Source: JACQAI01 sp035507915
GTDB taxonomy: Bacteria > Pseudomonadota > Alphaproteobacteria > Elsterales > Elsteraceae
Length of the DNA stretch: 34,115 nt
Direction: 5' to 3'
Assembly (NCBI GenBank): GCA_035507915.1
Contig: DATJNS010000500.1
Span: 1 to 34,115 of the forward strand
In this document: piece by piece, positions 17,387 to 26,117 of the stretch
How positions within the stretch are numbered: position 1 is the stretch's first letter
Layout: every line of letters starts with the position of its first letter
The notes under the pieces: model-generated
What the model was told of the DNA's origin: nothing
Database searches by the model: none
The model's input: the letters and a program-made list of their open reading frames with translations, nothing else
Program-made: the position numbers and the translations under genes

Positions 17387-18151
17387 ATGACCGCACCCGC
17401 GACCGCGACCCTGTCGGAGCGCGCCGACGCGCTCGAGCACCGCATGATGCAGGAGCTCGACGCGATCGTCGTGAAGTCGCATTTGTTCAATCTGGCGGAC
17501 GGCAGCAGGGAGTTCGTCGGCGGCGCCGCGCTGCAGGCCAAGTACCCCGGCAAGAAGATGCTGATGGGCGACGATCCGCGGCTGCCCAAGATGCCGGACA
17601 AGCCGACCCTGCTCGACTATTTCAAGCATCGCTTCGCGCCCGCGCAGCACCTGCTGCAGAGCGCTCGGCACGCCGTGAAGGCGGGCATGAGCGAGAAGGT
17701 GGTGCTCGCCTGCCTGCTGCACGACATCGGCGTGATCGGCTTCATCCGCTCCGACCACGGCTACTGGGGCGCCCAGATGGTGGCGCCCTACGTCGACGAG
17801 GAGGTCACCTGGGCGATCCGCGCGCATCAGGCGCTGCGTTTCTATCCGGACGAGTCGGTCGGCTACGCCTATCCCGAGCTCTACAAGAAGTATTTCGGCG
17901 CCGACTATCAGCCCGACGCCTACATCGAGCGCGACTATCAGGCGGCGCGGAAGCACAAGTGGTACATGACCGCGCGTCTGATCACGGTGCACGACATCTA
18001 CTCGTTCGACCCCGACGTGAAGGTCTCGCTCGAGGAGTTCACCGACATCGTCGGCCGCAACTTCCGCCAGCCGGAAGAGGGGCTCGGCCTCGACGACAGC
18101 CCGTCCGCGCACATGTGGCGCACCCTGATGCGGCCGACCCGCTACCTGTGA
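17387..18151 (+). CDS. HD-domain metal-dependent phosphohydrolase-like protein
   Basis: The 254-residue cytoplasmic protein has an HD-fold core: H88 in AQHLLQSARHA, H112-D113 in CLLHDIGVIGF, H147 in IRAHQALRFYP, and D203 in TVHDIYSFDPD as the likely distal aspartate. This pattern fits the metal-dependent phosphohydrolase superfamily; the substrate (nucleotide or small phosphoester) is unknown. ATG 17387 follows GGAAAGGGA. In-frame open sequence upstream inside mscS is a shadow and is excluded. Only 10 bp separate it from the ModA-like gene, so the two are probably cotranscribed. Some HD-fold proteins are oxygenases, which remains an alternative. Confidence 0.85.
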   Translation: MTAPATATLSERADALEHRMMQELDAIVVKSHLFNLADGSREFVGGAALQAKYPGKKMLMGDDPRLPKMPDKPTLLDYFKHRFAPAQHLLQSARHAVKAGMSEKVVLACLLHDIGVIGFIRSDHGYWGAQMVAPYVDEEVTWAIRAHQALRFYPDESVGYAYPELYKKYFGADYQPDAYIERDYQAARKHKWYMTARLITVHDIYSFDPDVKVSLEEFTDIVGRNFRQPEEGLGLDDSPSAHMWRTLMRPTRYL

Positions 18152-18161
18152 CGCGCCGTCT

Positions 18162-18932
18162 GTGAGGCGGCGGCTCGCCGCGGTCGCCGGCGCGCTCCTG
18201 GGGCTGGTCGCGACGACGGCGGCGCCGAGCGGCGCCGCCGAGATCAAGGTGCTGACCGCCGGCGCTTTCAAGCAGGTGCTGGTCGCCGCGCTGCCGGCGT
18301 TCGAGCAGCGCACCGGGCACACGGTGACGCTCGACAACGCCACCGTCGGGGTGTTGATCCAGCGCATCGAGGGCGGCGAGGCGTTCGACGTCGCGGTGCT
18401 GAGCCCCGCGGCGATCGACGCGCTGACCGCCAAGGGCAAGATCGCCGCCGGGACGCGCAAGGCGCTCGCCAAGGTCGGCGTCGGCGTGGTCGTCAAGGCC
18501 GGCGCGCCGAAGCCCGACATCGCCACGGTCGACGCCTTCAAGCGCGCGCTGCTCGACGCCAAGTCGGTCGCCTACATCGATCCGGCGGCCGGTGGCTCGA
18601 GCGGCATCTATATCGCCAAGCTGCTGAAGCAGCTCGGCGTGGCCGACGCGGTCAACGCCAAGGCCAAGCTGATCCAGGGTGGCGCGGTCGCCGATCACAT
18701 CGCCGCCGGCGAGGCCGAGCTCGGGCTGCACCAGATCAGCGAGATCCTGCCGGTCGCCGGCGTGACGTTGGTCGGTCCGCTGCCCGCCGCGCTGCAGAAC
18801 TACACGGTCTACGCCGCCGGCATCTCGAGCGCCGCGCGCGACCGCGCCGCCGCCGAGGCGCTGATCGACCAGCTCGCCGGTCCCGCCGGCGCGGCGGTGA
18901 TCACGGCGAAGGGCATGGAGCCGGCGTCCTGA
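18162..18932 (+). CDS. Orphan ModA-like periplasmic substrate-binding protein
   Basis: The 256-residue exported binding protein of the molybdate/sulfate-binding (type 2) class has a signal peptide ending about SGAA (residue 26), then EIKVLTAGAFKQVLVAALPAFEQRTGH, the typical ModA opening. Later marks are GGEAFDVAVLSPAAIDAL and YIDPAAGGSSGIYIAKLLKQLG. No permease or ATPase gene is nearby, so it is unlikely to be a dedicated molybdate importer. Orphan relatives are common in proteobacteria. It starts at GTG 18162 without a Shine-Dalgarno sequence, 10 nt after the HD gene, suggesting coupling. The amidohydrolase gene follows after 28 nt. The ligand is unknown. Confidence 0.85.
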   Translation: MRRRLAAVAGALLGLVATTAAPSGAAEIKVLTAGAFKQVLVAALPAFEQRTGHTVTLDNATVGVLIQRIEGGEAFDVAVLSPAAIDALTAKGKIAAGTRKALAKVGVGVVVKAGAPKPDIATVDAFKRALLDAKSVAYIDPAAGGSSGIYIAKLLKQLGVADAVNAKAKLIQGGAVADHIAAGEAELGLHQISEILPVAGVTLVGPLPAALQNYTVYAAGISSAARDRAAAEALIDQLAGPAGAAVITAKGMEPAS

Positions 18933-18960
18933 CGCCATCACCGACCGGGAGGACACGCGG

Positions 18961-20109
18961 ATGAAATACGACCTGTTGCTGCGCGGCGGCGAAGTCGTCG
19001 ATCCGGGCAGCAAGCTGCGCGGCAAGCTGGACGTCGCCATCACGGGCGGCACGATCGTCGAGGTCGCGCCGTCGCTGCCCGAGGGCGAGGCCCGGCGGAC
19101 GATCACGGTCAAGGACCGCTACGTGCTGCCCGGCCTGGTCGACTGCCACGCGCACATCGCCGTCAACGGCCACAACATGGGCGTCGACACCGACCGATTC
19201 TGCCGCGCCAGCGGCGTGACGACGATGTGCGACGCCGGCAGCTGCGGCTCGTCGAATTTCGCCAACCTGCGCTACATCGTCGACACCGCGGTGCGCACGC
19301 GCACCAAGGCGTTCGTCAACCTGTCGACCATCGGCATCACGGGCACGCGCATCTGCGGCGAGCTGTCGTTCGAGCGCTACGCCGATCCCGAGGGCTGCGC
19401 GCGCACCATCGCGGAGAACCAGGATTTCGCCATCGGCGTGAAGCTGCGCTACGGGCCCAATCTGGTGTGGGACTATTCCGACGCGCCCTTCAAGGTCGCG
19501 CGCAAGGCCGCCGACATGGCGGGCACGCCCATGATGGCGCACATCACGCGCACGCCGCTGCCGCTGCCCAAGATCCTCGAGAGCTTCAAGAGGGGCGACA
19601 TCATCACCCACTGCTATCACGGCGGCGACAACGGCATCATGGGGCCGGAGCGCCAGTTCCTCCTCAAGGAGGTCGTCGAGGCGCAGCGCAACGGCGTCAT
19701 CTTCGACTGCGCGCACGGCCGCCAGGGCCATTTCTCGTTTCCCTTGATCGAGAAGGCGCTCGACCAGGGCTTCCTGCCCGACACCATCTCGTCGGACCTC
19801 ACCTTCGAGGGCGCGACCCTCGGGCCGGTGTTCGACCTGCCGACGGTCATGTCGAAGCTGATGCATTTCGGCGTCTCGCTCGACGACGTTGTGCTGCGCG
19901 CGACCCAGTATCCGGCGCGCATCCTCGGGCTCGAGGACGAGATCGGCACCCTGCGGCCGGGCGCGCGTGCCGACGTCGCGGTCTTCGAGCTGCGCGACGA
20001 GCCGGTCGAGTTCCACGATTCCGACGGCCACTCGCTGATGGGCAAGCGCCGGCTGATCAATCACCTGACGCTGAGGGGCGGCCGCGTCTGGTACGAGCGG
20101 CCGAACTGA
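18961..20109 (+). CDS. Amidohydrolase/dihydroorotase-like metal-dependent hydrolase
   Basis: Metal-dependent cyclic-amide or deacetylase-type hydrolase of 382 residues. The N-terminal beta-sandwich (LLLRGGEVVDPGSKLRGKLDVAI) precedes the TIM barrel. Metal ligands are H63 and H65 in VDCHAHI, the probable bridging K161 in GVKLR, H194 in MMAHI, H217 in ITHCYH, and D279 in ISSDL. The barrel is closed by LRPGARADVAVFEL. The pattern fits the amidohydrolase/deacetylase subgroup related to dihydroorotase; the substrate is unknown. GGGAGGA precedes ATG 18961. It is the last gene of the HD-ModA-amidohydrolase run and is convergent with cysE across a 13-bp perfect inverted repeat. Confidence 0.9.
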   Translation: MKYDLLLRGGEVVDPGSKLRGKLDVAITGGTIVEVAPSLPEGEARRTITVKDRYVLPGLVDCHAHIAVNGHNMGVDTDRFCRASGVTTMCDAGSCGSSNFANLRYIVDTAVRTRTKAFVNLSTIGITGTRICGELSFERYADPEGCARTIAENQDFAIGVKLRYGPNLVWDYSDAPFKVARKAADMAGTPMMAHITRTPLPLPKILESFKRGDIITHCYHGGDNGIMGPERQFLLKEVVEAQRNGVIFDCAHGRQGHFSFPLIEKALDQGFLPDTISSDLTFEGATLGPVFDLPTVMSKLMHFGVSLDDVVLRATQYPARILGLEDEIGTLRPGARADVAVFELRDEPVEFHDSDGHSLMGKRRLINHLTLRGGRVWYERPN

Positions 20110-20141
20110 CGCGCACTTGTTCCGCGGTCCCCCACACTTAA

Positions 20142-20173
20142 CGTCATGGCCGGCACGGAGGCCGGCCATGACG
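20142..20173. terminator. Palindromic hairpin between amidohydrolase and cysE
   Basis: CGTCATGGCCGGC (20142-20154) and GCCGGCCATGACG (20161-20173) pair perfectly over 13 bp around ACGGAG. It sits between convergent genes, so it can end both transcripts. The sequence type (CGTCATGGCCGG to CCGGCCATGACG) is a familiar dispersed palindrome of alphaproteobacterial genomes. Confidence 0.65.
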
Positions 20174-20227
20174 AATTGAGTGTCTTTCGGGCGACGAAAC
20201 GTCGGTCCGCGCTCGCCCGGCGTACCG

Positions 20228-21052
20228 TCAGATCTGGAAGTCGGGCTCGAAGCCGTCGATTTCCTGGTTCATGGTCTGGGACGGCCGCTCGGACCCGGCG
20301 CAGCCGATCACGCGCGCCGGCACGCCGGCGACCGTGCAGCCGGGCGGCACTGCCTTGAGGACCACCGAGCCGGCGCCGATCCGCGAATACTCGCCGACCT
20401 CGATGTTGCCGAGGATCTTGGCGCCCGCCGAGATCAGTACGCCGCGCCGGATCTTGGGATGGCGGTCGCCGGTCTCCTTGCCGGAGCCGCCCAAGGTCAC
20501 GCCGTGCAGCATCGAGACGTCGTCCTCGACCACCGCGGTCTCGCCGATCACGATGCCGGTCGCGTGATCCATCATGATGCCGCGGCCGATGCGCGCCGCC
20601 GGATGGATGTCGACGCCGAACAGCTCGGAAACGCGGCTCTGCAGGAACAGCGCGAGCGACGTGCGCCCCTGGACCCACAGGCGATGCGCGATGCGGTGCG
20701 ACTGCAAGGCGAGGAAGCCTTTGTAGAACAGGAAGGCGTTGAGGTAGTTGTCGCACGCCGGGTCGCGCTCGAACACCGCTGACAGGTCGGCGCGCACCGC
20801 CTCGCCGATCTCGGGCGTCTCGGTCATGGCGGCCTGGAAGATGTCGCGCGCCAGCATCGAGCTGACGTCCGCGCCGCCGACCTTCTTGGCGAGGTGATAG
20901 GACAGCGCGTCCTCGAGCCGGCCGTGGGCCAGCACCGTGGCGTGCACCGAGCTCGCCAGCGCCGGCTCGGCGCGCACGACCGCTTCGGCCTGGTCGCGCA
21001 GCGCCGACCAGATCGGATCGCAGAGGGCGACTTTTTCGACGGCGACGGACAT
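20228..21052 (-). CDS. cysE: Serine O-acetyltransferase
   Basis: Transfers acetyl from acetyl-CoA to serine, giving O-acetylserine for cysteine synthesis. ATG 21052 (AGGAGA upstream) gives 274 residues. The N-terminal helical domain leads into a left-handed beta-helix of hexapeptide repeats from about residue 146 to 245. The catalytic pair is D162-H163 in MMDHATGIVIGE, with H183 and H198 in the acyl-CoA/serine pocket (MLHGVTLGG, DRHPKI). The chain ends in isoleucine (EPDFQI), the classical C-terminal residue that docks in the CysK active site. It is divergent from ppc. Confidence 0.95.
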   Translation of the reverse strand: MSVAVEKVALCDPIWSALRDQAEAVVRAEPALASSVHATVLAHGRLEDALSYHLAKKVGGADVSSMLARDIFQAAMTETPEIGEAVRADLSAVFERDPACDNYLNAFLFYKGFLALQSHRIAHRLWVQGRTSLALFLQSRVSELFGVDIHPAARIGRGIMMDHATGIVIGETAVVEDDVSMLHGVTLGGSGKETGDRHPKIRRGVLISAGAKILGNIEVGEYSRIGAGSVVLKAVPPGCTVAGVPARVIGCAGSERPSQTMNQEIDGFEPDFQI

Positions 21053-21145
21053 CGGGGTCTCCTGTCCTCGAACTCTAGGTCGGCGGCAGCGCGGTGCCAA
21101 GCCGCCCTTCCAAGGTGGGCCAGGGCGCGGGCCGCGCCAAGTGAA

Positions 21146-21163
21146 ACGGGCGACCGGGCCCGT
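21146..21163. repeat. Small inverted repeat in cysE-ppc divergent region
   Basis: ACGGGC (21146-21151) and GCCCGT (21158-21163) flank GACCGG in the 241-bp divergent region between cysE and ppc. GAGACCG also occurs twice just downstream. It may be a regulator site for either gene, but this is weak evidence. Confidence 0.25.
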
Positions 21164-21188
21164 GAGACCGGTTCATCCGGCCGCGAGA

Positions 21189-21240
21189 CCGTCATCGCCC
21201 GTGCAAATCCGGCCGGTTCGGCGATGACGGCATTGTTTTT
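21189..21240 (+). terminator. Terminator-like hairpin in the ppc leader
   Basis: CCGTCATCGCC (21189-21199) pairs perfectly with GGCGATGACGG (21220-21230). The 20-nt loop includes the palindrome CCGGCCGG. CATTGTTTTT follows at 21231-21240, and a second T-run comes at about 21246. This looks like an intrinsic terminator placed 54 nt before the ppc start codon, so it may attenuate ppc or block read-through from upstream. Confidence 0.5.
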
Positions 21241-21293
21241 GCGATGTTTTTTGCGGGCTTTCCAAGCGGCGCACCAGGCGGAATCATGATGCG

Positions 21294-24062
21294 ATGACCG
21301 ATGTGGCCACCTCCGAGGTCCCCGACAAGGACCTGCCGCTGCGCGACGACATCCGCCGGCTCGGCCGCGTGCTGGGCGACATCGTGCGCGAGCAGAAGGG
21401 CGAGGCGGTGTTCGCGCTGGTCGAGCGCGTGCGCCAGACCTCGATCCGCTTCCGCCGCGACGGCGACGATGCGGCGCGCCGCGAGCTCGAGGCGACCCTC
21501 GACAGCCTGTCGCGCGATCACACGATCACGGTGATCCGCGCCTTCAGCTTCTTCTCGCACCTGGCCAACATCGCCGAGGACCAGCATCACATCCGCCGCA
21601 CGCGCGCCCACGCCTTCGCCGCCTCGACGCCGCGCGAGGGCACGCTCGCCTATGCGCTCGCGGAGGCGCGCGCCGCCGGGGTCTCGCGCGCCGATCTGCA
21701 GGCGTTCTTCGCCGGCGCGCTGGTCGGCCCGGTGCTGACCGCGCACCCGACCGAGATCCGGCGCAAGAGCACGATCGACCGCGAGATGGAGGTGGCGCGG
21801 CTGCTCGACGCGCGCGACCGGCTGCGGCTCACGCCCGAGGAGGAGGCCGCCAGCGACGAGGCGCTGCGCCGCGCCATCCTGACTTTGTGGCAGACCAGCA
21901 TCATCCGCCATACGCGGCTCCAGGTGGTCGACGAGATCGCCAACGGCCTGTCCTATTACGACTACACCTTCCTGCGCGAGCTGCCGAAGCTGTATGCCGC
22001 GCTCGAGGACCAGCTCGCGGCGCTCGACGGCGGCTGGCAGGCCGTCGAGCTGCCGTCGTTCCTCCGGCTCGGCAGCTGGATCGGCGGCGATCGCGACGGC
22101 AATCCCAACGTCGACGCCGAGACGCTGCGCCAGGCGCTGCGGTTGCAGAGCCGGCGCGCGCTCGACTTCTATCTCGCCGAGCTCCACGAGCTGGGAGCCG
22201 AGCTGTCGCTCGAGGCGCGCCTGATCGAGGTGTCGGACGCGTTGAAGGCGCTCGCCGAGCAGTCGCCCGATCGCTCGCCCCAGCGCGCCGGCGAGCCCTA
22301 CCGGCGGGCGATCTCGGGCGCCTATGCGCGGCTCGCCGCGACGGCGCGGGTGCTCGACGACTTCGAGGTGCAGCGCCACGCGGTCGCCGACGCGCCGCCT
22401 TATCCCGACTCCGAGGCGCTGCGCGCCGACCTCGACGTGATCGACCGCTCGCTGACCGCCAACGGCTCGATGACCCTGGCGCGCGGCCGGCTGCGCCACC
22501 TGCGCCGCGCCGTCGACGCGTTCGGCTTCCATCTGGCCGAGATCGACCTGCGCCAGAACTCCGACGTCCACGAGCGCGCGGTCGCCGAGCTGCTCGAGGC
22601 GGCGACGCCGGGCACCGACTACCGCAAGCGCGACGAGGCGGCGCGCATCGCGCTGTTGCGCGCCGAGCTCGCGACCGCACGGCCGCTCGCCTCGCCCTAT
22701 CTGACCTACGGCGCCGAGACGGCGTCCGAGCTCGCGATCGCGCGCGCCGCCGCCGACGCCCAGCGCCGCTACGGCAGGCGCGCGGTGCCGCACTACGTGA
22801 TCTCGAAGGCCGACGGCGTGTCGGACGTGCTCGAGGTCGCGCTGCTCCTCAAGGAGGCGGGCCTGATGCAGCCGCGCGACGGCACGCTCGCCGTCGACAT
22901 CGCGCCCTTGTTCGAGACCATCGACGACCTGCGCAACTGCCCGCGCGTCATGGACGCGCTGCTCGGCCTGCCCGAATACCGGCGCCTGCTGGCGAGCCGC
23001 GGCGGCGTGCAGGAGGTCATGCTCGGCTACTCGGACAGCAACAAGGACGGCGGCTTCCTGACCTCGGGCTGGGAGCTCTACAAGGCCGAGATCGCGCTGG
23101 TCGAGGTGTTCAAGCGCCACGGCGTGCGCCTGCGCCTGTTCCACGGCCGCGGCGGCTCGATCGGGCGCGGCGGCGGCCCGACCTACCAGGCGATCCTGGC
23201 GCAGCCGGGCGGCGCCGTGCAGGGCGCGCTGCGCGTCACCGAGCAGGGCGAGGTGATCGCCGCCAAGTACTCGAACCCCGAGCTCGGCCGGCGCAATCTC
23301 GAGATCCTCGCCGCCGCGACCCTCGAGGCGAGCCTGCTACCGGCCGACGGCGCGGCGCCGAAGCAATCATATCTCGCGGCGCTCGACGCGCTGTCGGGCC
23401 ACGCCTTTCGCGCCTATCGCGAGCTGGTCTACGAGACCGACGGCTTCGAGCGCTATTTCTGGGAGTCGACGGTGATCGGCGAAATCGCCAACCTCAATCT
23501 CGGCAGCCGGCCGGCGTCGCGCACCAAGTCGACGCGCATCGAGGATCTGCGCGCGATCCCCTGGGTATTCGGCTGGTCGCAGTGCCGGCTGATGCTGCCC
23601 GGCTGGTACGGCTTCGGCAGCGCGGTCGAGGCGTGGTGTGCGGCCCACCCGGCCGACGGCATGGCGGTGCTCCAGGCGATGTACCACGAATGGCCGTTCT
23701 TCCAGATGCTGCTGTCCAACATGGACATGGTGCTGGCCAAGAGCGACATCGCGATCGCCTCGCGCTACGCCGAGCTGGTCGCCGACGCGGAGCTTCGCCG
23801 GACGATCTTCGAGCGCCTGCGCGCCGAATGGCGCCGCTCGATCGACGCGCTGCTCGAGATCATGGGCCAGCGTGTGCTGCTCGAGCGCAACCCGCTGCTT
23901 GCCCGCTCGATCCGCAACCGCTTTCCCTATCTCGACCCGCTCAACCACGTGCAGGTCGAGCTCCTGAAACGCCATCGCGCCGGCGACACTGACGAGCGCG
24001 TGGTCGCCGGCATCCACCTGACCATCAACGGGATCGCCGCCGGGCTCAGGAACAGCGGGTAG
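21294..24062 (+). CDS. ppc: Phosphoenolpyruvate carboxylase
   Basis: Anaplerotic enzyme converting PEP and bicarbonate to oxaloacetate. The 922-residue product has the family's usual length. The first catalytic histidine is H151 in VLTAHPTEIRRKST. WIGGDRDGNPNV follows near residue 262, the catalytic loop GYSDSNKDGGF near 579-588, and the glycine-rich FHGRGGSIGRGGGP near 616-629. The chain ends LTINGIAAGLRNSG, with the invariant C-terminal glycine. Only a weak Shine-Dalgarno-like GGCGGA precedes ATG 21294. A terminator-like hairpin lies in the leader, hinting at transcriptional control. It stands alone, divergent from cysE. Confidence 0.97.
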   Translation: MTDVATSEVPDKDLPLRDDIRRLGRVLGDIVREQKGEAVFALVERVRQTSIRFRRDGDDAARRELEATLDSLSRDHTITVIRAFSFFSHLANIAEDQHHIRRTRAHAFAASTPREGTLAYALAEARAAGVSRADLQAFFAGALVGPVLTAHPTEIRRKSTIDREMEVARLLDARDRLRLTPEEEAASDEALRRAILTLWQTSIIRHTRLQVVDEIANGLSYYDYTFLRELPKLYAALEDQLAALDGGWQAVELPSFLRLGSWIGGDRDGNPNVDAETLRQALRLQSRRALDFYLAELHELGAELSLEARLIEVSDALKALAEQSPDRSPQRAGEPYRRAISGAYARLAATARVLDDFEVQRHAVADAPPYPDSEALRADLDVIDRSLTANGSMTLARGRLRHLRRAVDAFGFHLAEIDLRQNSDVHERAVAELLEAATPGTDYRKRDEAARIALLRAELATARPLASPYLTYGAETASELAIARAAADAQRRYGRRAVPHYVISKADGVSDVLEVALLLKEAGLMQPRDGTLAVDIAPLFETIDDLRNCPRVMDALLGLPEYRRLLASRGGVQEVMLGYSDSNKDGGFLTSGWELYKAEIALVEVFKRHGVRLRLFHGRGGSIGRGGGPTYQAILAQPGGAVQGALRVTEQGEVIAAKYSNPELGRRNLEILAAATLEASLLPADGAAPKQSYLAALDALSGHAFRAYRELVYETDGFERYFWESTVIGEIANLNLGSRPASRTKSTRIEDLRAIPWVFGWSQCRLMLPGWYGFGSAVEAWCAAHPADGMAVLQAMYHEWPFFQMLLSNMDMVLAKSDIAIASRYAELVADAELRRTIFERLRAEWRRSIDALLEIMGQRVLLERNPLLARSIRNRFPYLDPLNHVQVELLKRHRAGDTDERVVAGIHLTINGIAAGLRNSG

Positions 24063-24098
24063 CGTGGCAGGAGCGTAGCCCCGCGAGCGCCCGAAGCC

Positions 24099-24752
24099 TC
24101 AGAACTCGACCTCGAGCTCTTCGACGTCCTCGGGCTCGCCGCGCGCCGCGTCGACCCATTCGGCCATCGCGGGCCACGCCATGATGTGCCGGCAGTAGCC
24201 GGCGCACACCCCGTCGAGCTTGACGTCGTAGGTGAGGAAGCGGGTCACCACCGGGGCGTACATGGCGTCCGCCATGGTCGGCTTGCCGAACAGGAAGGGG
24301 CCTTTGTAGGCCGCCAGGCAGTCGCGCCAGATCGTGACGATGCGGTCGATGTCGGCCTGCGCGCCGGCCCACACCTTGAAGCCGGGATGGTGCGCCTTGA
24401 GGTTCATCGGCAGCGCCGAGCGCATGCTGGCGAAGCCCGAGTGCATCTCGCCCGACACCGAGCGGCAGCGCGCCCGGGCGGTGCGGTCGGCGGGCAAGAG
24501 GCCGGCCTGCGGCCGGATCTCGTGCAGGTACTCTCCGATCGCCAGCGTGTCCCAGATCTGGACGCCCTCGTGGGTCAGGCAGGGCACCAGGAAGGACGGC
24601 GAGAGCAGCAGCAACTCGGCCCGGGTCGACGGGTCGTCGACCGGCAGCAGGATCTCCTCGAAGGCCAGGCCGGACATCTTCACGAGCAGCCAGCCGCGCA
24701 GCGACCACGAGCCGTAGTTCTTGCTGCTGATCGTCAAGGTGGCGTCCGCCAT
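24099..24752 (-). CDS. Glutathione S-transferase family protein
   Basis: The 217-residue cytosolic GST-fold protein begins with the thioredoxin-like domain LTISSKNYGSWSLRGWLLVKMSGL (the serine of GSWSLR may be the glutathione-activating residue), FLVPCLTHEG (the cis-Pro segment) and IWDTLAIGEYLHE. A helical C-terminal domain follows with FLFGKPTMADAMYAPVV. Start ATG 24752 has GGGAG upstream; an ATG at 24794 would add 14 unrelated residues. The acidic tail (EPEDVEELEVEF) is distinctive. It is divergent from the PHB depolymerase gene; the substrate is unknown. Confidence 0.88.
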   Translation of the reverse strand: MADATLTISSKNYGSWSLRGWLLVKMSGLAFEEILLPVDDPSTRAELLLLSPSFLVPCLTHEGVQIWDTLAIGEYLHEIRPQAGLLPADRTARARCRSVSGEMHSGFASMRSALPMNLKAHHPGFKVWAGAQADIDRIVTIWRDCLAAYKGPFLFGKPTMADAMYAPVVTRFLTYDVKLDGVCAGYCRHIMAWPAMAEWVDAARGEPEDVEELEVEF

Positions 24753-24881
24753 GCCCGTGCGCTCCCGCTCCCTATCCCGGATTCCGCAGTGCAACCTGCC
24801 GCGGATTCGGTCGTTTCGACGGCATTTCAGAGTTCTCGCCCATATTCATATCGCAGCGCAACAAAGGATGCATTAGGCTTA

Positions 24882-26108
24882 ATGCAGATGCTCTACCAGT
24901 TCTATCAGGCGCGCGCCGATATCCTGGCGCCGATGCGGGCGTGGGCCGGCATGACGGCGACCGCGCTCGGCCTGCCGTTGCCCGGCCTGGCGACCAACCC
25001 GCTGGTGCGCAATGTTGCGGCGGTCCAGCAGCTGCTCGCCCAGGTCAAGCTGACCCATGAGCGCCCGCCGTTCGGCATCGCCACGGTGCGCGTGGGCAAT
25101 CGCGACGTGCCGGTGCGCGAGGTCGCGGTCGCCGAGCGGCCGTTCGGCACCTTGCTGCGGTTCGAGAAAGAGGACATCGCGGTCGAGCAGCCGCGGGTGC
25201 TCTTGATCGCGCCGATGTCGGGCCACTTCGCGACCCTGCTGCGCGCCACGGTAGAGACCATGCTGCCGGACCACGACGTCTACATCACCGACTGGCACAA
25301 TGCGCGCAACGTCGCGCTGTGGCACGGGCGCTTCGATTTCGACGACTTCATAGACCACGTCATCGGCTTCATCGAGACGCTCGGCCCCGGCACCCACGTC
25401 GTGGCGGTGTGCCAGCCCTCCAACGCGGTGCTCGCCGCTGTCGCCCTGATGGCGCAGGAGAGCAATCCGGCGCAGCCGCGCAGCATGACGTTGATGGCCG
25501 GACCGATCGACACGCGCGTCAATCCGACCAAGGTCAACGAGCTCGCCCAGCAGCACAGTATCGAGTGGTTCGAGAACCACCTCATCGGCCTCGTGCCGGT
25601 GCGCTATCCGGGTGCGTTGCGGCGCGTCTATCCGGGCTTCGTGCAGCTCGTGAGCTTCCTCAGCATGAACCTGGAGCGCCACCTCAAGGCGCATCGCGAC
25701 CAGTACGACTACCTAGTCGGGGGCGAGACCGAGAAGGCGGAGACGATCCGCGCCTTCTACGAGGAGTATTTCGCCGTGATGGATCTGCCCGCGGAGTTCT
25801 ACCTCGAGACCGTGCGGGTGGTGTTCCAGGAGCATCTGCTGGCGCTCGGCCGCCTCGAGTCGCGCGGCATCCCGATCGAGCCACGCGCGATCCGGCGCAC
25901 CGCGCTGCTCACCGTCGAGGGCGAGAAAGACGACATCTGCGCGGTCGGCCAGACGCTGGCGGCGCAGGACCTGTGCAGCGGCATCCGGCCCTACCGGCGG
26001 CGCCATTACGTGCAAGCCGGCGTCGGCCATTACGGCGTGTTCGCCGGACGGCGCTGGCAGAACCAGATCTACCCGATCCTGCGCAACTTCATCCTGGCGA
26101 GCGCCTGA
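24882..26108 (+). CDS. phaZ: Intracellular polyhydroxyalkanoate (PHB) depolymerase
   Basis: Mobilises stored polyhydroxybutyrate granules by thiolytic or hydrolytic cleavage. ATG 24882 gives 408 residues, the usual length for this family. The nucleophile elbow is VVAVCQPSNAVLAA with C177 instead of serine, as in Ralstonia PhaZ1. Upstream lie APMSGHFATLLRATVETMLPDHDVYITDW and downstream EGEKDDICAVGQT, with the final histidine in VGHYGVFAGRRW. The in-frame open sequence before the ATG is antisense to the GST gene and excluded. AAAGG lies 14 nt upstream of the ATG, a long spacing, so initiation may be weak or regulated. It stands alone. Confidence 0.93.
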   Translation: MQMLYQFYQARADILAPMRAWAGMTATALGLPLPGLATNPLVRNVAAVQQLLAQVKLTHERPPFGIATVRVGNRDVPVREVAVAERPFGTLLRFEKEDIAVEQPRVLLIAPMSGHFATLLRATVETMLPDHDVYITDWHNARNVALWHGRFDFDDFIDHVIGFIETLGPGTHVVAVCQPSNAVLAAVALMAQESNPAQPRSMTLMAGPIDTRVNPTKVNELAQQHSIEWFENHLIGLVPVRYPGALRRVYPGFVQLVSFLSMNLERHLKAHRDQYDYLVGGETEKAETIRAFYEEYFAVMDLPAEFYLETVRVVFQEHLLALGRLESRGIPIEPRAIRRTALLTVEGEKDDICAVGQTLAAQDLCSGIRPYRRRHYVQAGVGHYGVFAGRRWQNQIYPILRNFILASA

Positions 26109-26117
26109 CCGACCGGG

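Noticed and set aside
18162..18932. True molybdate transporter gene modA
   Set aside because: No modB or modC partner in the surrounding genes; orphan ModA-like proteins of other specificity are common.
21192..23144. Long antisense open frame within ppc
   Set aside because: Same composition artefact; the plus strand encodes PEP carboxylase with all catalytic motifs.
24868..24876. Two-codon upstream frame ATG-CAT-TAG before phaZ as a regulatory mini-ORF
   Set aside because: No ribosome-binding site with workable spacing and such a short frame is likely by chance.
24186..24881. N-terminal extension of the PHB depolymerase frame
   Set aside because: It lies antisense to the GST gene and has low-complexity composition; the family N-terminus begins at ATG 24882.
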